Below are positions 20,141-28,976 of a stretch of 64,000 nucleotides of DNA, one piece after another. A program made the translations under genes and the position numbers. This DNA comes from Rubripirellula reticaptiva (lineage in GTDB: Bacteria; Planctomycetota; Planctomycetia; Pirellulales; Pirellulaceae): the NCBI RefSeq assembly GCF_007860175.1, contig NZ_SJPX01000001.1, positions 62,001 to 126,000 of the forward strand, read 5' to 3'. The notes under the pieces were generated by a model, which searched no databases, was not told the origin of the DNA, and worked only from the letters and a program-made list of their open reading frames with translations. The first letter of the stretch is position 1, and every line of letters starts with the position of its first letter.

Positions 20141-23100
20141 ATGAGCCACCGTCGATCTGCCGCTGCCTGCCTGCTTGCCATCATCACCTGCGCGTCCATG
20201 TACGCGGACGGCCTGACACCTCGCGAAGAATTCTTCGAAAACCAAGTTCGTCCCCTGTTGGTCGAAAAGTGCATGGAGTGTCACAGCGAAAAGCTTCAGG
20301 AATCCGATCTGAGACTTGATTCGCGAGAATTGATCTTGCAAGGCGGAATCAGTGGCCCTGCTGCCATCGCGCGGAACATCGAAGACTCGTTGATCGTGAA
20401 AGTGATTTCTGGCGACGAAAATTTCGAGCGAATGCCGCCCGATGAACCACTTGATAATGACGAGATCAACATCTTAAAAAAGTGGGTACGTCTGGGGATG
20501 CCTTGGACGTCGGTCGAATCGTTCGCGGAAACCGAATCCGGAGACCAAATTCCCTTGGGCGATCAAGTGGCGATCGGAAAAGCGGCGCTTCGGCACTGGG
20601 CGTTTCAGCCAATCGCCAAAGTTTCACCGCCCGGCGACAGCAATGGATTGAACACGAATCCCATCGACGCCTTCATCACAGCCCGTTTAAAAACCGAAAA
20701 CCTGAAACCAAACTCGCCCGCCGAACGCACGGTTTTGGCGCGGCGGATGTACTTTGATCTGATCGGGCTGCCGCCGACACACGAACAACTCGATGCACTG
20801 GAGCACGACCAACGGGCCGACAAAGAAGTGCTTGATGAACTTGCGACTACGCTGTTGTCGAGTGAACATCACGGCGAACGGTGGGCTAGATATTGGCTAG
20901 ACCTTGCAAGATACGGTGACACCCGTGATTGGCAGGCCCAAGCCGAACTCCGCTATCCCTACGCCTACACATACCGCGACTATGTGATCGACAGCCTCAA
21001 CAGCGACAAACCCTACGATGATTTCGTACGTCAACAGATCGCAGCGGATTCGTACACCGACGATCCTTCATCCCCTGACTTAGCAGGCCTAGGCTTATTG
21101 ACCGTCGGACCGCAGTTTCGAAACAACAAACTGGAACAGATTGCTGACAAAATCGACGTGGTTTGTCGAGGCCTGATGGGGATCACGGTCAGTTGCGCCC
21201 GGTGTCACGATCACAAGTACGATCCGATTCCGACAGAAGACTTCTATTCACTTTACGGCGTGTTCGCCAGCACGCAGGTTCCCGATAGTTTTCCCGTGAT
21301 TCCGGGAAAAAACATACCGCCGAAAATCGAAGCTGAATTTCGCGATCAGTTGTCCGTCAAACAAGCGGAACTGGAAGACTACAAACAGGGGCTCAAGCGA
21401 ACAGCGGAAGCTGCCCTGAAGAAAGACTTCGCCATTTACATGGACGGGTTCGACATCATGACGATCCAAAAAAAGTCGGACATCCGTGGTACGGTCAGCA
21501 AATTGAAAGTGGTCGAAACGGCGATGACACCGCTGAACAACAAGCTCGCTCGAACGCTGACCGACAAGTCGTTGTCTGACGATTCAGTGCTGGGCCCCTG
21601 GTTTGACGGGCTATCAGTTTCAGACAAAGACTTTTTAGCCAAACGTGATACGTTGATTGCGAATTGGACGAGCAACCAGAATCTGAATCCGCGCATCGCC
21701 GCAGCTCTGAAACAAAGCCCGCCCAAGTCGAGGACAGATTTGGTGGTGATCTACCGAGACGTTTTCGATTCGGTCATCAATGCATGGGTCAAAGAATCAC
21801 GAACCAAAGCGAAATCAAATGCGAAACTAGACGATGCTGATACGGCGATCCGAAAGGTGCTGTTCGGGCCGACCGGTTGGCTGGATCTTGACGTCGACCA
21901 AGTTGTTGCGGCTTCGCGTTTGCTAGGCAAAGGACGCAAAGATCTTGGCGACCGTGAAAAGGCCATCACTGAAGTCGAAGCAACTCATCCGGGTGCCCCG
22001 CCCAAAGCCATGACATTGGTCGACTTGGAAAAGCCGATCACGCCGTTCGTGATGTTGCGAGGCGAACCGAATCGCCGCGGCGACCGGGTGCCCAGACAGT
22101 TTCTGCGATTGATCGCCGGAGACCAACGCAAACCGTTCAAGGACGGCAGCGGCCGCCGCGAATTGGCTGAAGCAATCGTTGCCCCTGACAATCCATTGAC
22201 CGCCCGAGTAGCCGTTAACCGAATCTGGTCACGTTACTTCGGCACTGGATTGGCAATGTCACTCGACGATTTCGGACTCCGAAGCGACCCACCAAGTCAT
22301 CCCGAATTGCTGGATTGGTTAGCGCGAGAATTCATGCAAAACGATTGGTCGATGAAGTGGTTGCATCATACGATTGTGACTAGCGACACCTATCGTCAGA
22401 GTTCAGCCGTTCATGACGACGGATTGCTTGCCGACCCGAGCAATCGGATGCTTTGGCGACAGAACCGCCGACGATTGGATTTCGAGGCGATGCGAGATTC
22501 AATGTTGGCGGTCGCTGGTTCGCTTGACCTAACACTGGGTGGCCGATCGGTCAAGCTGAGCGAGGTTCCCTATTCAAACCGCCGGTCAGTTTATGCTTAC
22601 GTCGACCGAATCGAATTAGATCCAATGCTGCGGACGTTTGACTTTGCCTCGCCCACAGCGTCGGCGGCGTCACGTGCGGAAACGACCATTCCCCAGCAAG
22701 CTCTCTTTGCGATGAACCATCCGTTCGTCGCACAGCTCTGCCGAAAAATTTCAGGCGATTTAAGACATCGTGATGCGGCCAACGATACCAGTCGTGACAT
22801 CGCAGCGGTCTATCGCCGCGTGCTGGGCCGAGAACCGTCGCCAGAGGAAGCTTCGGCATCGAGTCAGTTTGTTCGGATGGCCAACGATGTGACTAGCGGC
22901 GACGCGACAAGTAGCGGCAGTAACACGTCAACTTGGCGATACGGGTATGGACCGCTGGACGCCGATACGTTCACGCCACTTCCACACTGGACGGGGCAAG
23001 TCTATCAAACGAGCGAAGAATTCCCGGATCCCCAGTTCAAACACCTTCGCTTGACCATGGCCGGTGGCCATCCAGGCATCAACGAGGAGTTTTGTGCAGT

Positions 23101-23491
23101 TCGCCGCTGGATCGCACCGGGCGAAGGCGTTGTCCGAATCACGGGCACGCTCAAACACGCCCGCGAAGGCAGCGATGGCATCATTGCAATGATTCGCAGC
23201 ACCGATGTGACAGAAACGTTTAAGGTGCAACAAAGCAGCAAGGAAACCAAAGTTGGCCGGTTGGCCGTCAAACGAGGCGATGCCATCGATTTCGTGGTCG
23301 GTCCCGGCGCCACAACACGAGCCGACTCTTTCGCATGGGACGCCACCGTTGAAGGCATTGATGGCGAACTTAAAAAGCAGCGATGGAATTCGGTCAATGG
23401 TTTTCAGTCGCCACCTCCGCCGCCGCTTGACCCGCTTGCCCAACTGGCTCAAGCGTTAATGCTGACGAACGAATTTCTCTATCTGGACTGA
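20141..23491 (+). CDS. Planctomycete PSCyt1-DUF1549-DUF1553 exported protein
   Basis: A 1116-residue exported multidomain protein typical of planctomycetes. After a signal peptide comes a cytochrome-c-like PSCyt1 domain (about 28-127) with the haem motif Cys44-x2-Cys47-His48. DUF1549 follows (about 165-375) and has a second C-x2-C-H motif in CARCHDHKYDPIPTEDF. A middle region (about 380-640) includes charged helical segments, then DUF1553 (about 690-950, NRIWSRYFGTGL, LDWLAREF), and a C-terminal jelly-roll-like region with the Trp-rich WRYGYGPLD. It is followed 6 bp later by the DUF1501 gene, its standard partner. The pair is thought to act in extracellular oxidation or glycan breakdown, but the reaction is not established. 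Confidence 0.9.
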   Translation: MSHRRSAAACLLAIITCASMYADGLTPREEFFENQVRPLLVEKCMECHSEKLQESDLRLDSRELILQGGISGPAAIARNIEDSLIVKVISGDENFERMPPDEPLDNDEINILKKWVRLGMPWTSVESFAETESGDQIPLGDQVAIGKAALRHWAFQPIAKVSPPGDSNGLNTNPIDAFITARLKTENLKPNSPAERTVLARRMYFDLIGLPPTHEQLDALEHDQRADKEVLDELATTLLSSEHHGERWARYWLDLARYGDTRDWQAQAELRYPYAYTYRDYVIDSLNSDKPYDDFVRQQIAADSYTDDPSSPDLAGLGLLTVGPQFRNNKLEQIADKIDVVCRGLMGITVSCARCHDHKYDPIPTEDFYSLYGVFASTQVPDSFPVIPGKNIPPKIEAEFRDQLSVKQAELEDYKQGLKRTAEAALKKDFAIYMDGFDIMTIQKKSDIRGTVSKLKVVETAMTPLNNKLARTLTDKSLSDDSVLGPWFDGLSVSDKDFLAKRDTLIANWTSNQNLNPRIAAALKQSPPKSRTDLVVIYRDVFDSVINAWVKESRTKAKSNAKLDDADTAIRKVLFGPTGWLDLDVDQVVAASRLLGKGRKDLGDREKAITEVEATHPGAPPKAMTLVDLEKPITPFVMLRGEPNRRGDRVPRQFLRLIAGDQRKPFKDGSGRRELAEAIVAPDNPLTARVAVNRIWSRYFGTGLAMSLDDFGLRSDPPSHPELLDWLAREFMQNDWSMKWLHHTIVTSDTYRQSSAVHDDGLLADPSNRMLWRQNRRRLDFEAMRDSMLAVAGSLDLTLGGRSVKLSEVPYSNRRSVYAYVDRIELDPMLRTFDFASPTASAASRAETTIPQQALFAMNHPFVAQLCRKISGDLRHRDAANDTSRDIAAVYRRVLGREPSPEEASASSQFVRMANDVTSGDATSSGSNTSTWRYGYGPLDADTFTPLPHWTGQVYQTSEEFPDPQFKHLRLTMAGGHPGINEEFCAVRRWIAPGEGVVRITGTLKHAREGSDGIIAMIRSTDVTETFKVQQSSKETKVGRLAVKRGDAIDFVVGPGATTRADSFAWDATVEGIDGELKKQRWNSVNGFQSPPPPPLDPLAQLAQALMLTNEFLYLD

Positions 23492-23497
23492 TCGACG

Positions 23498-24946
23498 ATG
23501 AACAACGAAATCCACGCCCGGATGACGAACCGGCGGCAGATGCTGTCGCACAGCGGAATGGGGCTCGGCATGTTGGCGCTTGCCGGGATGATGGCCGACG
23601 AAGTCAAGGCCGACCAAGCAAACTCTTCTTCCGCGATCGCGACGGATGTCGCAGGCGGAACTTCGCTTAGCCCGCGTCTGCCACACTTTGCCGCAAGTGC
23701 GAAGCGTGTCATACATTTGTTCGCCAACGGTGGCCCGAGCCAAATCGATACGTTTGATCCAAAACCGGCTTTAGAGAAGTTGGCGGGTAAAACGCTGAGC
23801 ACCGAACTTGCGCGCGACAAGCGACTGGGCGGAGTCGCACATCCGTCAAAATTCAAGTTCGCCAAACATGGCCAGTCTGGAACCGAAGTTAGCGAACTGT
23901 TCCCTAACATCGCCAAACATGTCGACAAGATGTGCGTGATACGTTCGATGGTCACGGACGTGCCGAACCATGAACCCGGTTTGATGATGATGAACTGCGG
24001 TGACATCGTTCGGCCGCGACCAAGTGTTGGTTCATGGGCGTTATACGGGCTGGGCACCGAAAACCAAAGCCTGCCCGGATATGTCGTCATGTGCCCCAGC
24101 GGGTTACCGACCGCGGCGACTGCGAATTGGCGAAACGCTTTTCTGCCGGGCATCTACCAAGGCACGCACGTCGACACCAAGTACACCGACCCTGATGAAT
24201 TGATCGCGAACATTGAGAACAAATTTCTTGTTCATGATCAACAACAACGGCAACTCGACCTGGTCCGTCAACTGAACAAGTTCCATATTGACCGTCGTGA
24301 TGACGATCCTCAATTGGCAACTCGCATCGAGTCGTTGGAGTTGGCGTTTCGGATGCAAGACGAGGCTCACGAAGCGTTCGACATTTCGGATGAACCCAAA
24401 CACATCCAAGAAATGTATGGGGACTCGTTACAAGGCCGACAAATGCTGATCGCCAGACGTTTAAGCCAACGTGGTGTTCGCTACGTCCAGGTCTACCACG
24501 GCGCGGGACAACCTTGGGACTCGCATGCCGCGATCGAAAAAAACCATCCGCGTCTAGCAACCGAATGTGATCAACCGATCGCTGCGCTTTTGCAAGACTT
24601 GGAACAACAAGGATTGCTCGAAGATACGCTTGTGATCTGGGGCGGCGAGATGGGACGAACCCCAACGGTTCAATTGCCCGTCACCGCCAGTCCCGGCCGC
24701 GATCACCACAGCGATGGATTCACGATGTGGATGGCCGGCGGCGGCGTTCGCGGCGGGATGACGTATGGATCAACCGACGAAGTTGGATTGAAAGCGGTCG
24801 AAAATCGCGTTCATGTTCATGACTTGCACGCGACCATCTTGCACCTGCTTGGGTTTGACCACACTCGCTTGACGTACCGATACGCAGGTCGCGATTTCCG
24901 CTTGACCGATGTCCACGGAAACGTGGTCCACGACATCATCGCTTGA
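23498..24946 (+). CDS. DUF1501 protein, probable Tat substrate
   Basis: A 482-residue DUF1501 (alkaline-phosphatase-superfamily-like) protein. The N terminus TNRRQMLSHSGMGLGMLALAG is a twin-arginine-type signal, suggesting export in a folded, cofactor- or metal-loaded state. Family blocks are HLFANGGPSQIDTFDPKP, FPNIAKHVDKM, RSMVTDVPNHEPG, VIWGGEMGRTPT and GRDHHSDGFTMWMAGGG, with the His/Asp/Glu residues expected of a metal site. It lies 6 bp downstream of the PSCyt1-DUF1553 gene and almost certainly works with it. The reaction is unknown. Confidence 0.92.
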   Translation: MNNEIHARMTNRRQMLSHSGMGLGMLALAGMMADEVKADQANSSSAIATDVAGGTSLSPRLPHFAASAKRVIHLFANGGPSQIDTFDPKPALEKLAGKTLSTELARDKRLGGVAHPSKFKFAKHGQSGTEVSELFPNIAKHVDKMCVIRSMVTDVPNHEPGLMMMNCGDIVRPRPSVGSWALYGLGTENQSLPGYVVMCPSGLPTAATANWRNAFLPGIYQGTHVDTKYTDPDELIANIENKFLVHDQQQRQLDLVRQLNKFHIDRRDDDPQLATRIESLELAFRMQDEAHEAFDISDEPKHIQEMYGDSLQGRQMLIARRLSQRGVRYVQVYHGAGQPWDSHAAIEKNHPRLATECDQPIAALLQDLEQQGLLEDTLVIWGGEMGRTPTVQLPVTASPGRDHHSDGFTMWMAGGGVRGGMTYGSTDEVGLKAVENRVHVHDLHATILHLLGFDHTRLTYRYAGRDFRLTDVHGNVVHDIIA

Positions 24947-25019
24947 CGTATGATCGTCACTACCATGCTGCTAGACTCGTCTGAACCTCTTTTACTCCTT
25001 TCCTCGAATTGGTTGCCCC

Positions 25020-26555
25020 ATGTATCGATTCGCCAACTTGCTAGCTCGGACGACTTTGCTGTTCTTATTTGTCTTCATCGCGATCTCACCTTCGGTCGAT
25101 GCGGCTGATCCGGGATCAAAGCCAGGATCGAAAATCTCAGTCCTATTGATTGACGGCCAAAACAATCACAAGTGGCAAGAGACTTCGCCGATCATCAAAC
25201 AGACACTTGAAGCCTGCGGGCGTTTCGAAGTCGACGTGGTGACGTCGCCGGCAAAGGGTGGCGACATGGAAAGTTTTTCACCTGACTTTTCAAAATACGA
25301 TGTCGTCGTTTCGAATTACAACGGTGACCCCTGGAATGAATCAACTCAGAAAGCATTCGAAAGTTTTGTCGCTAGCGGCAAGGGATTCGTCAGCGTGCAT
25401 GCGGCAGACAACTCGTTCCCGAAATGGGATGGTTACAACCAGATGATCGGACTGGGCGGTTGGGGTGGACGCAACGAATCGAATGGGCCTTACGTGCGAT
25501 GGAAAGAAGACCTAAAGCGTTTTACTCGTGACACCTCCAAAGGCAACGGCGGAACCCATGGCAAACGGGTTCCCTTTGTGGTGGTTATTCGGGATAGCGA
25601 CCACCCCATCACGCGAGGATTGCCGGGTTCGTTCATGCAAACGGCGGACGAACTGTACGGCAAACTTCGCGGTCCGGCTTTGAACATGCACGTTTTGGCC
25701 ACGGGTTTCAGCGCCACAGAAACGGGCGGTACGGGCGAACACGAACCGCTGTTGATGACGGTTCAGTATGGGGAAGGACGCGTGTTTCACACCACACTTG
25801 GCCACGATGTCGCCGCGATGCAGGGCGTCGCATTCCAAGTCACCTTGCAGCGTGGGACCGAGTGGGCGTCGACTGGTTCGGTAACCCTACCGCCCGTCGA
25901 CCAAAAAACTTTATCGATGGACGAAGCGGCTGTCCGTGCCCCGGTTGATGCCACGGCTTCGAATTCCGAATCCATGCCCGACATCAAGAGTGACGGATGG
26001 GTTTCGCTGTTTGATGGAACGAGCCTAACCGGTTGGTCCACAAAAAACGGAACCGCGACGTACCGTGTCGAAGAGGGTGCGATTGTAGGAAAGACCGCCG
26101 AAGGAAGTCCGAATTCGTTTCTGTGCACCAACAAAACGTACAGCAATTTCGAGCTGACATTCGAGGTCTTCGACGACGTCGATTTAAACAGTGGCGTTCA
26201 AATCCGTTCACGAAGCACCGCCGAGTTTAAGGACGGGCGGGTTCATGGACCACAAGTGGAAATCGAAAAATCGCCAGGCGACAGTGGGTACATCTACAGT
26301 GAAGGCACGAACCGACAATGGATCTCGAAAGACCGCCCCATTGATGACGCTTTCGTCAACGGTGAATGGAATCGGTACGTGATCCGGGCCAACGGCGATC
26401 GCCTGCAAACTTGGATCAATGGGCGGGCGATCGCAGACATCCGTGATCCCGAATCGTTTCAAGAGGGTTTCATCGGACTGCAAGTGCACTCGGTTCCAAA
26501 GGAAAGCCCAACCATGACGGTGAAGTGGAGAGATGTGCGCATTCGCGAACTGTAG
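25020..26555 (+). CDS. Exported ThuA-like plus DUF1080 protein
   Basis: A 511-residue secreted protein. The signal peptide is followed by a ThuA-like glutamine-amidotransferase-fold domain (about 38-285: VLLIDGQNNHKWQETSPII, VSVHAADNSFPKWDGYNQM, GRVFHTTLGHDV). A DUF1080 domain (3-keto-disaccharide hydrolase-like, about 325-508) starts at WVSLFDGTSLTGWSTKNG and includes NSGVQIRSRS. ThuA-DUF1080 combinations are common in planctomycetes and are linked to breakdown of oxidised disaccharides. It lies 73 bp after the DUF1501 gene on the same strand and may be co-expressed. The end product and sugar are unknown. Confidence 0.88.
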   Translation: MYRFANLLARTTLLFLFVFIAISPSVDAADPGSKPGSKISVLLIDGQNNHKWQETSPIIKQTLEACGRFEVDVVTSPAKGGDMESFSPDFSKYDVVVSNYNGDPWNESTQKAFESFVASGKGFVSVHAADNSFPKWDGYNQMIGLGGWGGRNESNGPYVRWKEDLKRFTRDTSKGNGGTHGKRVPFVVVIRDSDHPITRGLPGSFMQTADELYGKLRGPALNMHVLATGFSATETGGTGEHEPLLMTVQYGEGRVFHTTLGHDVAAMQGVAFQVTLQRGTEWASTGSVTLPPVDQKTLSMDEAAVRAPVDATASNSESMPDIKSDGWVSLFDGTSLTGWSTKNGTATYRVEEGAIVGKTAEGSPNSFLCTNKTYSNFELTFEVFDDVDLNSGVQIRSRSTAEFKDGRVHGPQVEIEKSPGDSGYIYSEGTNRQWISKDRPIDDAFVNGEWNRYVIRANGDRLQTWINGRAIADIRDPESFQEGFIGLQVHSVPKESPTMTVKWRDVRIREL

Positions 26556-26662
26556 GCTGTCGGTAAACTTTGACGCCGGAGAGATACAATAAAATCGGTC
26601 GGGCAAACTTTGACGACCGCGACTTTGCCTACTATCCGGGTCGCCGGGTTTATCACGGATCT

Positions 26663-26678
26663 ATGCGTTTAAACGCAT
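26663..26678. promoter_or_regulatory. 16-bp perfect palindrome, candidate operator
   Basis: ATGCGTTTAAACGCAT is identical on both strands. Its symmetry and AT centre suit a dimeric helix-turn-helix regulator. It is 172 bp upstream of the first possible start of the downstream gene. No regulator gene is adjacent, so the assignment is speculative. Confidence 0.35.
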
Positions 26679-26739
26679 TGTTGGTTTTTGTCGGATTTGA
26701 AACCTCACCAGAGGGATCCCTTGCTTGTGCTCGTACATT

Positions 26740-26758
26740 GCGTCACCAAAAGTGACGC
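26740..26758 (+). promoter_or_regulatory. Stem-loop upstream of TPR-like gene
   Basis: GCGTCAC-CAAAA-GTGACGC is a perfect 7-bp stem with a 5-base A-rich loop, and two wobble pairs could extend it. It lacks a U-run, so it may be a 5' leader structure or a binding site for a dimeric protein. Confidence 0.35.
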
Positions 26759-26921
26759 GGTACGTCGATCTGGATCAGTGGATGTCCAAAGGCAGATCAT
26801 AAGGACGTGATCGCTTGAGGCATCATTCAGATACGGGACAGGCAAGTTCATGGAAGAAACAAGCCGCTATTTCCGCTCGACCATTCATTGCTGGGCCAAT
26901 CGTGGACTAAGCAAGGCTGGC

Positions 26922-28877
26922 ATGACGAAGCGGATCGCGATCGCCACACTGATTTGCTCGTGCTCGGCGACATTTACCGTCGCGGACCATCCAGCCACGA
27001 AGTCCGAGACATCACTGCGCAGCCTATTGGCACAGGGCTTTGGCGACACGTCGCCGCTCGTCCCGTCAACACCGCAAGCCGCAACACCGCAAACCGCAAC
27101 GCCATCTGCTGTAGCGCCATCTGCACTTTCGTTGCCAGTCGTTCACGAGAGCACGATTGCGGACGAGAGCCACAGTGAGGCGATCTCGTCACCTAAAGGC
27201 GAAATTGTTCCAGCCAATTCCCCAATTGCCCGTTCGATGCCAAGGCCGGTGAGTCAGCTCACACAACCAGCCAACCAATCGCAAACTGATCAGGACGATG
27301 ACACTCGAGAGACGTCGGCCGATGTCGCCAAGAATGCCCATCCGAATAGCCTAGCGGAACTGCTGCGTCGAAAAAACAATCTGATCCAAGTTCCGAAGTT
27401 GGCCGAAGTCTCAAAGCCAAGGGAGCAACCTTCGCCAACACAACCCACCATCACCAGTCGCCAAGTTGCTTCGGCAGTAGAGCCTCAAGTGGTTGCCAAA
27501 GCAGATCCAGTGACCGCCCCAGCCAAGGCTGAACGCAAGACGACGAACGAAGGTGCTGCGATTGCTAAAAAATTGCAGTCCACCGAGTCGAGCACTGAAA
27601 CCCACAAGGCCGAAGCTGTTCCAGCTAAGCCCCAGCGCATGCCATCGCATCCTGTCGCGTTTGCGAATCCGATCGAGTTGCCAGGCCCAACCATGTTGGA
27701 ACTGCTAGAGGCCGAAACGGCTGAACGACGCGCCGAATTGGATGCAGAGTTCGCGAAACGGAACTTTGAACCTTTGACTGACGTTCCGAACACAGACGTT
27801 CCGAACACAGACGTTTCAAACATGGGCGGTGCAAACCAGCTTCAGCAGCCTCAAACAGTAGCCCAATCAACTGGCAAAGCTGTGATACCGGAATCGGCAA
27901 GCCATTCGCTGGCGAGCGACGCACTGATTCCACCGCCGTTGATCCCCGCCAATCAAGCGTTACCGACACCATCGCCAACCGCATTGGCGCACGCCAATCG
28001 ACTGCGTGAGATGGCCCACCAATCGCTTCAGGATGCCAAGGAAAGCCTCAATCGCAGCGCAACCCACTCAGCTCGCAAGCATGCAACCGAATCGCTGCGG
28101 ATGGCAGTCAACATGCAAGACGCGCTCGAAGGCAGCAATCACCATGCGAAGCACCTCGATACGGCACTTGATGCGATTCGTGAATCCAATGACTTCTCTG
28201 GACGATTTGGATTGGTCGACACTCGCGTGTTAGAGCGAATGGTCTCCGTTCACGAAACCGAAGTGCTGAAGAGCCGCGACCTTAGCAGCGTTTCGGCGAT
28301 GCGGGCGACGGAAGCTTACCTAAGCATTGCCAAGGACAACTTGGTGGCCGCCACGGGTAGTTCAAACGACGCTTGCGATGCACTGGTGATGCTAGGCATT
28401 ATCGAAAAGCAGTTGCACGACGGCAATGAATCACACGCTGGTGAGGTCGCCATGACGTTACAGCGAGCAGCGATTGAGATTGCACCTACTAGCGCCGTCG
28501 CCCACCGCGAACTTGGCATCACGCTGTTGGAACAAGGCCTCGTGCCGCAAGCAGCTTGGGCACTGACACAAAGCGTCCAGCTGCGACCATCGCGAGAAGG
28601 CTACAACAGATTGCTGGAAGCATCGCGTCGCATGGGTGATGCCAATGCTTCCCAAAAGTGTTTGGCAGCGTTGCAAGATCCGACACTGCCTAGTGGCATT
28701 CCGGTAAAGACACTTGCACCGGATGCATTCGCGGCGAGTTATCGTCCGAATCCGGCGGCAATCCAACCGACGCCGCCAACAACACAAACCGCCTCACCCG
28801 AGGTCAACCCGACACGTCCGGCAAAAACCGAAACGCGTGTCTCTACCCGTTCTTTGTTTCCGTTTGGGCGGCGATAG
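26922..28877 (+). CDS. Exported low-complexity protein with TPR-like C-terminal half
   Basis: About 651 residues and not recognised as a named family. The start at 26922 (MTKRIAIATLICSCSATFTVA) gives a signal peptide; an in-frame ATG at 26850 adds 24 unlike residues. The first 350 residues are rich in Pro, Ala, Thr, Ser and Gln and contain short tandem repeats, including a 15-bp unit repeated at 27780-27809 with a degenerate third copy. From about residue 355 the protein is helical; the last 200 residues (about 430-600) read like TPR helices (HRELGITLLEQGLVPQAAWAL). It is followed 100 bp later by the polysaccharide export gene, suggesting an envelope-assembly role; this is inference. Confidence 0.65.
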   Translation: MTKRIAIATLICSCSATFTVADHPATKSETSLRSLLAQGFGDTSPLVPSTPQAATPQTATPSAVAPSALSLPVVHESTIADESHSEAISSPKGEIVPANSPIARSMPRPVSQLTQPANQSQTDQDDDTRETSADVAKNAHPNSLAELLRRKNNLIQVPKLAEVSKPREQPSPTQPTITSRQVASAVEPQVVAKADPVTAPAKAERKTTNEGAAIAKKLQSTESSTETHKAEAVPAKPQRMPSHPVAFANPIELPGPTMLELLEAETAERRAELDAEFAKRNFEPLTDVPNTDVPNTDVSNMGGANQLQQPQTVAQSTGKAVIPESASHSLASDALIPPPLIPANQALPTPSPTALAHANRLREMAHQSLQDAKESLNRSATHSARKHATESLRMAVNMQDALEGSNHHAKHLDTALDAIRESNDFSGRFGLVDTRVLERMVSVHETEVLKSRDLSSVSAMRATEAYLSIAKDNLVAATGSSNDACDALVMLGIIEKQLHDGNESHAGEVAMTLQRAAIEIAPTSAVAHRELGITLLEQGLVPQAAWALTQSVQLRPSREGYNRLLEASRRMGDANASQKCLAALQDPTLPSGIPVKTLAPDAFAASYRPNPAAIQPTPPTTQTASPEVNPTRPAKTETRVSTRSLFPFGRR

Positions 28878-28894
28878 CGATGCACCGTGCATCG
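28878..28894. other. Short hairpin between TPR-like and export genes
   Basis: CGATGCA-CCG-TGCATCG is a 7-bp perfect stem with a 3-base loop, immediately after the stop codon of the upstream gene. It has no U-run and its role is unknown. Confidence 0.3.
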
Positions 28895-28976
28895 TCAATC
28901 GTGACGAAATCCAATCGTGTTTAAGTTCCTTCCTGATGGACCGAATCTTCGCGTCTTGAAACTGCGAGTGACCGTG

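Larger units (their letters stand above)
26556..26921. other. Intergenic region with palindrome and hairpin
   Basis: No gene is seen here. The stretch holds a perfect 16-bp palindrome (26663-26678) and a stem-loop (26740-26758), listed separately. Both lie upstream of the low-complexity TPR-like gene and could be regulatory. An in-frame ATG at 26850 would extend that gene into this region. Confidence 0.5.
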
